A stretch of DNA of 64,000 nt from Hydrogenophaga sp. PBL-H3 (GTDB lineage Bacteria; Pseudomonadota; Gammaproteobacteria; Burkholderiales; Burkholderiaceae_C), in NCBI RefSeq assembly GCF_010104355.1, contig NZ_CP044972.1, forward strand, positions 2,666,001 through 2,730,000, read 5' to 3'. Shown in pieces: positions 56,086 through 64,000 of this stretch. Position numbers and translations under genes: made by a program. Position 1 is the first letter of the stretch. Every line of letters begins with the position of its first letter. Below the pieces are notes generated by a model that was given only the letters and a program-made list of their open reading frames with translations, did not search any database and was not told the DNA's origin.

Positions 56086-56709
56086 TCAGTGCAGGTGACG
56101 CGGCTTGCGCGGGCCGCCATGGCCCGAAGGACCACCATAGCCACGGGGGGGTTTGCCAAGCTGCATGGAGCTCACCAGGGCGTCAAAGCGCTGCGTGAAC
56201 AGCTTGTCGATCGAGCCCACCACTTCGCCGAGTTCGGCGGCATCGAAGTGGCGCTCCATGACGTGGAGCACATCCTGCACCAGCAAGTCGCGCTGCACCT
56301 GCATGATGGCAGCCGGCGTGGGCCCCACGAAACACATCAGGAAATCATCGCGTGCTTCTTCTTCGGAGGACTCGTCTTCCTCATCGAACTCGGCATCGTA
56401 AAAAGACACCTCCAGCGGCGCGCCCGTGGACGCAATGTCGTTGAGGCCCATGCAGGCCTCCTCGATCACCTGACGAAAGTCTTCGTCGCCCGGCACAGTC
56501 CAGCAGATTTGCAACACGTGGGTTTCCGCGTCAAAGCGAATGCCCGGTTCGTCTTCATAGCTGCTCTCTGACGCAGCGGCCAACGACTTGGCACCGGCAT
56601 ACACCCACACCGGTTTGAGAGCATCCTGGATCTGCGCATAGACCACGTCCTCGCGCAAGGGCACGTCGCCGTGCACGTGGATTTCAAAGGGCGCGTTGTA
56701 TCGGGTCAT
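56086..56709 (-). CDS. Conserved hypothetical protein (DUF6806-like)
   Basis: 207 residues starting MTRYNAPFEIHVHGDVPL. Alpha/beta with an acidic stretch (DEEDESSEEEARDDF, residues about 108-122) and a Gly/Arg/His-rich tail (PPRGYGGPSGHGG). It looks like a family common in Burkholderiales with no assigned function. Encoded just downstream (on the same strand) of the tRNA-Leu gene; no operon partner. Confidence 0.75.
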   Translation of the reverse strand: MTRYNAPFEIHVHGDVPLREDVVYAQIQDALKPVWVYAGAKSLAAASESSYEDEPGIRFDAETHVLQICWTVPGDEDFRQVIEEACMGLNDIASTGAPLEVSFYDAEFDEEDESSEEEARDDFLMCFVGPTPAAIMQVQRDLLVQDVLHVMERHFDAAELGEVVGSIDKLFTQRFDALVSSMQLGKPPRGYGGPSGHGGPRKPRHLH

Positions 56710-56750
56710 GAAAACTCACTGTACCGGCGAAACCGGAAAAAACCTAGTCC

Positions 56751-56843
56751 TGGTGCCTCGAACCGGGGTCGAACCGGTACGCTCCCTTTCGGGATGGCGG
56801 CGGATTTTAAGTCCGCTGTGTCTACCAATTTCACCATCGAGGC
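56751..56843 (-). tRNA. tRNA-Leu (UAA)
   Basis: Class II tRNA with long variable arm, including encoded CCA. Acceptor GCCTCGA/TCGAGGC, D-loop AAATTGGTAGACAC, anticodon loop CTTAAAA giving anticodon UAA, T-loop GGTTCGACCCC. All stems close. Leucine by anticodon and long variable arm. Confidence 0.97.
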
Positions 56844-56956
56844 CGAGAGGGGATTGTCGCAGGTGAAGACACCGCGAAAGCGGGCCAACATTGAGGTCCG
56901 GCCAGCTGAAATGAAACAACCCCGCAACATTCAAGTTGGCGGGGCTGCGAATGATC

Positions 56957-57030
56957 TGGAGGCGCGATCCGGAGTCGAACCGGACTAACCGGATTTGCAA
57001 TCCGGGGCATAACCGCTTTGCTATCGCGCC
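56957..57030 (-). tRNA. tRNA-Cys (GCA)
   Basis: 74 bases with CCA. Acceptor GGCGCGA/TCGCGCC, anticodon loop ATTGCAAA giving GCA, T-arm CCGGTTCGACTCCGG, discriminator U as expected for Cys. Confidence 0.97.
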
Positions 57031-57070
57031 GTCAGGATCGGCGATGAACACGCCGATCTGAAAAGGCTAC

Positions 57071-57098
57071 AAAAAAGGGAAGCAGAGCTTCCCTTTTT
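57071..57098. terminator. Bidirectional terminator between tRNA-Gly and tRNA-Cys
   Basis: An 11-bp stem AAAAAGGGAAG with CTTCCCTTTTT and five-base loop, T-rich on both sides. It separates the two tRNA transcription units on the minus strand. Confidence 0.8.
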
Positions 57099-57103
57099 GA
57101 ATT

Positions 57104-57179
<76 letters not shown>

Positions 57180-57266
57180 ATTTTTCATGCTGTTCCGCTT
57201 GTCTGCCGGAAGCTGAAATTCTAACCTAAAAACGAAGCCTCTTTCAAGCCCCCTCAATTTTTTTGA

Positions 57267-59699
57267 TCAATGTTTCACCGCGTCCTGCCCAGGCGTGGGC
57301 GTGCGCGTGGAAGCCGCGGCAATCTGCGCCGCCACTTCCTCGTCGGTCAGTGGAACGGGTTGACGCTCAAGTGCGATGGCCAGCACTTTGTCGATCCATT
57401 TCACTGGCACGATCTCAAGCCCTTGCTTCACGTTGTCCGGGATGTCGGCCAGGTCCTTGACGTTCTCTTCCGGGATGATCACGGTCTTGATGCCGCCACG
57501 CAAAGCAGCCAGCAACTTCTCTTTTAAACCGCCGATCGCCGTGACCTCACCGCGCAAGGTGATCTCTCCCGTCATCGCCACGTCGGCCCGCACCGGGATC
57601 CCGGTGATCGACGACACCAGGGCCGTGGTCATGGCAGCGCCCGCGCTCGGACCGTCCTTGGGCGTGGCGCCATCGGGCACATGGATGTGGATGTCACGCT
57701 TGTCGAACTGCTCGTCCTTGATGCCCAGCATGCGGGCACGGCTGCGAACCACCGTACGTGCAGCTTCCACGGACTCCTTCATGACATCGCCCAGCGAACC
57801 GGTGCGCGTGATGATGCCCTTGCCCGGCATGATCGCGACTTCGATGGTGAGCAGATCGCCACCCACTTCCGTCCACGCCAGACCGACCACCTGACCCACC
57901 TGGTTCTGTGCTTCGGCACGGCCATAGCTGTACTTGCGCACACCCAGAAAATCATTGAGATTCTCGGCATCCACGATCACGGTGGGTGTGTACTTCTTGA
58001 GCAGCAGACCCTTGACCACCTTGCGGCAGATTTTGGAGAGTTCACGCTCCAGCGAACGCACACCGGCTTCGCGGGTGTAGTAGCGAACGATGTCGCGCAC
58101 TGCCTCCTCCTTCACCTCAAGCTCACCCTCTTTCAGGCCGTTGTTCTTGAGCTGCTTGGGCAGCAGATAACGCATCGCGATGTTGGTCTTTTCCTCTTCG
58201 GTGTAGCCGGAGAGGCGAATCACTTCCATGCGGTCCAACAGGGCCGGCGGAATGTTCATCGAGTTCGAGGTGGCGACGAACATGACGTCGGACAGATCGA
58301 AGTCGACTTCGACGTAATGATCGCCAAAGGTATGGTTCTGCTCGGGGTCCAGCACTTCGAGCAACGCGCTGGAAGGATCGCCCCGGAAGTCGGTGCCCAG
58401 CTTGTCGATCTCGTCGAGCAGAAAGAGCGGATTGCGCGTGCCGACCTTGGTCAGGCTCTGCAACACCTTGCCCGGCATCGCACCGATGTAGGTGCGGCGG
58501 TGACCACGTATCTCGGCCTCGTCGCGCATGCCACCCAAGGCCATGCGCACGTACTTGCGCCCGGTGGCCTTGGCCACCGACTGCCCGAGCGAAGTCTTGC
58601 CCACGCCGGGTGGGCCGACCAGACACAGGATGGGTGCCTTGACCTTGTCCACGCGCTGTTGCACAGCGAGATACTCAAGAATGCGGTCCTTGACCTTCTC
58701 GAGACCGTAATGGTCTTCGTTGAGCACCGCCTCGGCGTGCGCGAGGTCGTGCTTGATCTTGGTCTTCTTGCTCCAGGGCAGGGCCACCAGCGCGTCAATG
58801 TAGTTGCGCACCACCGTGGCCTCGGCCGACATGGGTGACATCAGCTTGAGCTTCTTGAACTCGGCATCGGCCTTCTTGCGCGCTTCTGCGGGCATCTTGG
58901 CGGCCTTGATCTTCTTCTCGATCTCTTCGATATCCGCGCCCTCTTCGCCTTCGCCCAGTTCCTTCTGTATCGCCTTGACCTGTTCGTTCAGGTAGAAATC
59001 GCGTTGGTTCTTCTCCATCTGGCGCTTCACGCGGCCACGGATTTTCTTGTCGACGTTGAGGATGTCGACCTCACGCTCAAGCTGCTCGAACAAATTTTCC
59101 AGGCGTTTGTTGACCGGATCCAGATCAAGCACCACCTGTTTGGATTCGAGCTTGAGTGGCAGGTGCGCGGCGATCGTGTCGGCCAGGCGGCCAGGGTCGT
59201 CGATGCTGGAGATAGAAGTCAGGATCTCCGACGGGATTTTTTTGTTGAGTTTGACGTACTGGTCAAACTGCTGCATCACAGCGCGGCGCAGAGCTTCCAA
59301 CTCATTCGACTGCGTGTCGGCACGCTCAACAGCCGGATCAACCGGGCTCACGCTGGCAATGAAGTGGCTCTCGCCATCGCGAATGGCCAGCACCTTGGCG
59401 CGCTGCACGCCTTCCACCAGCACTTTCACGGTGCCATCGGGCAGCTTGAGCATCTGCAAGATGGTGGCCACGCAGCCCATCTCGAACATGTCTTCGGTCG
59501 ACGGTTCATCCTTGGCCGCCGCCTTCTGCGCCACCAGCATGATGCGGCGTTCGGACTCCATGGCCGACTCAAGCGCCTTGATGCTCTTGGGTCGACCCAC
59601 GAACAGCGGAATGACCATGTGCGGGAAGACCACCACATCGCGCAGGGGCAGCAGCGGCAATTCAACCGGGGAACTGGGGAGAGGGGTTTGTCCGGACAT
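57267..59699 (-). CDS. lon: ATP-dependent Lon protease
   Basis: 810 residues. Degrades misfolded and regulatory proteins. N-terminal LON domain (1-200), AAA+ module with Walker A GPPGVGKTSL and Walker B LFLLDEIDK, and the C-terminal protease with Ser in DGPSAGAAM and the paired Lys in the GGLKEKLLAA block. Start MSGQTPLPSSP, 103 bases after clpX, in the order tig-clpP-clpX-lon. Confidence 0.97.
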   Translation of the reverse strand: MSGQTPLPSSPVELPLLPLRDVVVFPHMVIPLFVGRPKSIKALESAMESERRIMLVAQKAAAKDEPSTEDMFEMGCVATILQMLKLPDGTVKVLVEGVQRAKVLAIRDGESHFIASVSPVDPAVERADTQSNELEALRRAVMQQFDQYVKLNKKIPSEILTSISSIDDPGRLADTIAAHLPLKLESKQVVLDLDPVNKRLENLFEQLEREVDILNVDKKIRGRVKRQMEKNQRDFYLNEQVKAIQKELGEGEEGADIEEIEKKIKAAKMPAEARKKADAEFKKLKLMSPMSAEATVVRNYIDALVALPWSKKTKIKHDLAHAEAVLNEDHYGLEKVKDRILEYLAVQQRVDKVKAPILCLVGPPGVGKTSLGQSVAKATGRKYVRMALGGMRDEAEIRGHRRTYIGAMPGKVLQSLTKVGTRNPLFLLDEIDKLGTDFRGDPSSALLEVLDPEQNHTFGDHYVEVDFDLSDVMFVATSNSMNIPPALLDRMEVIRLSGYTEEEKTNIAMRYLLPKQLKNNGLKEGELEVKEEAVRDIVRYYTREAGVRSLERELSKICRKVVKGLLLKKYTPTVIVDAENLNDFLGVRKYSYGRAEAQNQVGQVVGLAWTEVGGDLLTIEVAIMPGKGIITRTGSLGDVMKESVEAARTVVRSRARMLGIKDEQFDKRDIHIHVPDGATPKDGPSAGAAMTTALVSSITGIPVRADVAMTGEITLRGEVTAIGGLKEKLLAALRGGIKTVIIPEENVKDLADIPDNVKQGLEIVPVKWIDKVLAIALERQPVPLTDEEVAAQIAAASTRTPTPGQDAVKH

Positions 59700-59802
59700 T
59701 TCAACCTCGACTAAAACAGATAACTGGGGTTGGTGCGGGCGATATCAACCGGACGCATCGCTAAGGGGCGCTGCCTGCAGCGCCCGTCGTCGCAGGCCCA
59801 GA

Positions 59803-61068
<1,266 letters not shown>

Positions 61069-61183
61069 AGGGGAAGGTCAGGTGAAACAGTAAGAACAAT
61101 GATAGATCAAGCCTTCCGGGAGCCAAACCCGGGAAAAGTGCCTTTATGGGCACTGTCTCCCGCTTTTCGCCGCTCGGTCGGAA

Positions 61184-61801
61184 TCAGTTCGCGCTCGGTC
61201 GTTTGTCGATCACTTTGTCGATCAGGCCGTACTCAGCCGATTCGGTGGCGGACATGTAGTAATCGCGCTCGGTGTCTCGTGCAATGCGTTCCAGAGGCTG
61301 GCCGGTGCGTTCGGCCAGGATCTTGTTGAGCTGCTCGCGGGTTTTGAGGATCTCGCGGGCCTGGATCTCGATTTCGGTCGCCTGACCTCGGCTGCCGCCC
61401 GACGGCTGGTGGATCATGATTTTGGAATTGGGCAGCGAGAACCGCTTGCCTTTGGCACCCGCCGCCAGGAGGAACGCGCCCATGCTGGCCGCGAAACCGC
61501 AGCACAGGGTGGACACGTCGGGTTTGATGAAGTTCATGGTGTCGAAAATCGCCATGCCGGCACTCACCGAACCACCGGGCGAATTGATGTAGAACGAAAT
61601 GTCCTTGTCGGGGTTTTCGCTTTCCAGGAAAAGCAACTGCGCCACCACCAGGTTGGCCGAATGGTCGTTGACCTCGCCCACCAGGAAGATCACACGCTCC
61701 TTGAGCAGGCGCGAATAGATGTCGTAGGCGCGCTCTCCGCGACCCGAGGTTTCGATCACCATGGGCACCATGCCCAAGCCTTGAATGTCCATTGCGCTCA
61801 T
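61184..61801 (-). CDS. clpP: ATP-dependent Clp protease proteolytic subunit
   Basis: 205 residues, start [17 protein letters not shown] (61801) with GGAG six bases upstream; upstream frame not used. Serine protease with Ser106 (GFAASMGAF), His131 (MIHQPSGG) and the Asp of the triad near 180. Forms the double-heptamer chamber for ClpX. A processable short propeptide is likely. Confidence 0.97.
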   Translation of the reverse strand: MSAMDIQGLGMVPMVIETSGRGERAYDIYSRLLKERVIFLVGEVNDHSANLVVAQLLFLESENPDKDISFYINSPGGSVSAGMAIFDTMNFIKPDVSTLCCGFAASMGAFLLAAGAKGKRFSLPNSKIMIHQPSGGSRGQATEIEIQAREILKTREQLNKILAERTGQPLERIARDTERDYYMSATESAEYGLIDKVIDKRPSAN

Positions 61802-61934
61802 GCGTTTCTCCATGTGTTGTTGCATTGCCGTCTCACTACTGTAACCAACCCACTGTGGCCGTATGCACACAAGGGCGATGGCGTTTGAGGCGCCAAACCG
61901 GGTCAGTTGGTCGCACGTGGGGTTCAAACCGGCG

Positions 61935-61959
61935 AAAAAAAGGGCGGATCGCTCCGCCC
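61935..61959 (-). terminator. Terminator between tig and clpP
   Basis: GGGCGGA/TCCGCCC stem with loop GCGA (61942-61959) followed by seven U on the minus strand, 26 bases after the tig stop. Makes tig a separate unit from clpP-clpX-lon, at least in part. Confidence 0.85.
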
Positions 61960-61984
61960 TCCGCGATCAGGCCCGGCAGGCCGA

Positions 61985-63295
61985 TCAGTTCTGAGCCATC
62001 AGTTCGTCGAAGCTGACCGCTTTTTCGGTGATCTGGGCCTTGGACAACACAAACTCGGTCACGTTGTTTTCGATCACGATGGCTTCGACTTCGGCCATGC
62101 GGCGGTTGTCGCCCTGGTACCAGCGAACCACGTCGGCCGGCTTCTCGTACGAGGCGGCCAGTTCTTCGATGTGGGACTTGATCTGCTCGGGCTTGGCGTG
62201 CAGTTCATTGGCGCGCACCAGTTCGGCCACCACCAGACCCAGACGCACACGGCGCTCAGCCTGCGGGCGGAACAGCTCTTCGGGGATCGGGGCCTTCTCT
62301 GCGTCCTTGACACCACGCTGCTTGAGATCAGCGCGCGCGCCTTCGACCAGGCGGTCGAGTTCGGACTGGACCACCGACTTGGGCAGGTCCAGTTCAGAGG
62401 CAGCGATCAGCGCGTCCATCACGGACTGCTTGTTGCGCGACTGCAGGCGGAACTTGACTTCGCGCTCCAGGTTTTTCTTGATGTCGGCGCGCAGGCCATC
62501 GACCGTGCCGTCGGCAATGCCGAGCGACTTGGCCAGGGCTTCGTCCACTTCGGGCAGGTGGGCGGCTTCGAGCTTGTTGACCGTGACCAGGAAGTCGGCG
62601 GTCTTGCCGGCCACGTCCTTGCCGTGGTAGTCCTCGGGGAAGGCCAATGGGAAGGTCTTGCTCTCGCCTTGCTTCATACCGCGCACGGCGTCTTCGAATT
62701 CCTTGAGCATCTGGCCGTCGCCGACGATGAACTGGAATGCTTCGGCCTTGCCGCCTTCGAACGGCTCGCCGTCGATCTTGCCGGCGAAGTCGATGGTGGC
62801 GCGGTCGCCGTCCTGGGCCGCCTGGTCTTGCGCGCGTTGCGCGAAGGTGCGTCGCTGCTTGCGCAGGATGTCCAGGGTGCGGTCGATGGCGGCTGCGTCA
62901 ACTTCTGCCGAGACCTTGTCCACCGTGGCGGTGGCCAGATCACCGATCTTGACTTCGGGGTAGACCTCAAACACCGCGTCGAACGTCAGTTCGCCTTCGG
63001 GCGCGCCTTCTTTTTCGGTGATCTTGGGCTGGCCGGCCACGCGCAGCTGCGCTTCGTTGGCGGCGGTGGCGAAAGCCTCACCGACCTTGTCGTTCATCAC
63101 TTCGTAGTGAACCGAATAACCGTAGCGCTGTGCGACCACGTTCATGGGCACCTTGCCCGGACGGAAACCGTCCATCTTCACATCGCGAGCCAGACGCTTG
63201 AGGCGGTTTGCCACCTCGTTCTGGATCACATTGGCCGGCAGCGACAGCGTGATCTTGCGCTCAAGCTTTTCCAGGGTTTCAACGGTCACGGTCAT
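61985..63295 (-). CDS. tig: Trigger factor
   Basis: 436 residues, ribosome-bound chaperone and peptidyl-prolyl isomerase. N-terminal ribosome-binding domain with the GFRPGKVP motif, FKBP-like PPIase (DGDRATIDFAGKID...), and helical C-terminal arms. Start MTVTVETLEKL (63295); the long upstream frame crosses the tRNA gene. Lies just after tRNA-Leu(UAG) on the same strand. Confidence 0.97.
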   Translation of the reverse strand: MTVTVETLEKLERKITLSLPANVIQNEVANRLKRLARDVKMDGFRPGKVPMNVVAQRYGYSVHYEVMNDKVGEAFATAANEAQLRVAGQPKITEKEGAPEGELTFDAVFEVYPEVKIGDLATATVDKVSAEVDAAAIDRTLDILRKQRRTFAQRAQDQAAQDGDRATIDFAGKIDGEPFEGGKAEAFQFIVGDGQMLKEFEDAVRGMKQGESKTFPLAFPEDYHGKDVAGKTADFLVTVNKLEAAHLPEVDEALAKSLGIADGTVDGLRADIKKNLEREVKFRLQSRNKQSVMDALIAASELDLPKSVVQSELDRLVEGARADLKQRGVKDAEKAPIPEELFRPQAERRVRLGLVVAELVRANELHAKPEQIKSHIEELAASYEKPADVVRWYQGDNRRMAEVEAIVIENNVTEFVLSKAQITEKAVSFDELMAQN

Positions 63296-63377
63296 GGTTC
63301 TCTCCAAAGGGGTGATGCCCAAAAATGGCGGTTCGGCCAGCCTGCCTGGACGAACCGGGGGATGCATGTGTCTGTGG

Positions 63378-63464
63378 TGGTGCGCGGGGGGGGACTCGAA
63401 CCCCCACACCATTGCTGGCGTCAGGACCTAAACCTGGTGCGTCTACCAATTTCGCCACCCGCGC
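63378..63464 (-). tRNA. tRNA-Leu (UAG)
   Basis: 87 bases with CCA. Acceptor GCGCGGG/CCCGCGC, D-loop AAATTGGTAGACGC, anticodon loop TTTAGGT giving UAG, long variable arm, T-loop GGGGTTCGAGTCCCC. About 80 bases upstream of tig, so tig may be transcribed through it. Confidence 0.97.
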
Positions 63465-63568
63465 GCCTGGTTGGGGTTTCCGGCCCGGCGCAGATGGCTC
63501 TGCGCTGCACCTTGTCCTCCTCACGGCAACCTTAGATTGTAGCCCCTGAGTGCGGCAGCCCCCGACGT

Positions 63569-64000
63569 TCAGGCCCCCAGTCGATGGCGCAGCATGCGCA
63601 CGGCGCTGCCTGGCGTGGTGAGCACCGGCATGTCCAGCGCACGGTGCACTGCCATCTGCGCGCGCGCCATGCTGAACTGCGCCAATGCGATCACCTCGCA
63701 ACCTTGCCCGGCCAACCACCGCGCGGCCTCGACCACCAGCGCGTCGTGCGCCGCGGTGTCGCCCCGGTTGAGCGCCTCCAGCGCGCCGTCGGCCAGGCGG
63801 GTCATCAGCTCGGTGCCGGCCGGGAACTCGGGCGGCATCGATTCGAGCGTGGGCCCGAACGAAGCGATCAAGCCCACGCGCCCACCGTGTTCCACGGCAT
63901 CGGCCACCATGGCTTCGTTGGGCTTGAGCACCGGCATGTGAGGGCGGCGCTGTGCGACCGCCTCGATGCAGGGACCAAAAGCCGAGCAGGTGAACAGGAT
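63569..64000 (-). CDS. Aspartate/glutamate racemase-family protein, partial (C-terminal part)
   Basis: The frame is open to the window edge, showing the final 143 residues. Motif TCSAFGP near the start and ALAQFSMARAQ further on are the two Cys/Ser-position motifs of the Asp/Glu/hydantoin racemase fold; the second position lacks Cys (AQFSMA), so this is a variant of the arylmalonate decarboxylase or hydantoin racemase type and may not racemise amino acids. N-terminus outside the window. Confidence 0.75.
   Translation of the reverse strand: MLFTCSAFGPCIEAVAQRRPHMPVLKPNEAMVADAVEHGGRVGLIASFGPTLESMPPEFPAGTELMTRLADGALEALNRGDTAAHDALVVEAARWLAGQGCEVIALAQFSMARAQMAVHRALDMPVLTTPGSAVRMLRHRLGA

Noticed and set aside
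59765..59782. Terminator between lon and clpX
   Set aside because: GGGCGCTG/CAGCGCCC hairpin present but followed by no U-tract; clpX and lon are likely co-transcribed at least in part.

Overview
The window is high-GC chromosomal DNA from a betaproteobacterium of the order Burkholderiales, most likely family Comamonadaceae (Hydrogenophaga-like). The evidence is the gene order (pheT-pheS-rplT-rpmI-infC-thrS and tig-clpP-clpX-lon), a complete ccoNOQP/ccoGH/ccoS/ccoI set beside hemN and fnr, a small Trp-rich protein of a type typical of this group, and the codon usage. No genus call is certain from sequence alone.

Layout. 1-5.4 kb: translation genes on the minus strand (pheT partial, pheS, rplT, rpmI, infC with a near-cognate AUA start, thrS), with three candidate RNA leaders or attenuators. 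5.6-20.9 kb: a genomic island of about 15 kb inserted into the 3' end of the isocitrate lyase gene aceA. The intact aceA (20714-22045) now has an element-supplied 3' end. The displaced native 3' end survives as a 230-bp fragment with its own terminator next to thrS (5617-5846). The two copies differ at eight positions, all silent. The island carries a tyrosine recombinase, a VapE/VirE-type P-loop replication protein, a minus-strand run of small unknown genes behind an XRE regulator with a palindromic operator, a predicted PD-(D/E)XK nuclease pair, an orphan PEP-CTERM protein, two secreted or lipoprotein-like unknowns, and an AT-richer three-gene plus-strand cassette ending in a ComEC-like metallo-beta-lactamase-fold protein. 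The content resembles a phage satellite or small integrative element carrying accessory, possibly defensive, cargo. No capsid, tail or conjugation genes are visible.

22-36 kb: central metabolism and micro-oxic respiration. A drug/metabolite transporter is followed by a TauE/SafE-like copper or sulfur membrane protein, hemN, fnr, the cbb3 oxidase operon with assembly genes, a copper P-type ATPase (ccoI), a UspA protein and a MATE exporter. Three FNR boxes (hemN/fnr, ccoN, ccoI/uspA) tie this block into one oxygen-responsive regulon. Six tandem 81-bp palindromic repeats lie between fnr and the cco operon.

36-42 kb: a five-gene malonate operon (GntR regulator, malonyl-CoA decarboxylase, TTT/Bug solute receptor, enoyl-CoA hydratase-like protein, malonyl-CoA synthetase).

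42-57 kb: lgt, a LysR regulator divergent from ilvD, a small Trp-rich membrane protein, a cytochrome c, an IS3-family insertion sequence lodged in the loop of a rho-independent terminator, acs, a YqhA-like protein, both class II (fumC) and class I fumarases, murI, an MFS transporter and a DUF protein. 56.7-64 kb: tRNA-Leu(UAA), tRNA-Cys, tRNA-Gly, lon, clpX, clpP, tig, tRNA-Leu(UAG), and the start-truncated end of an Asp/Glu racemase-family gene.
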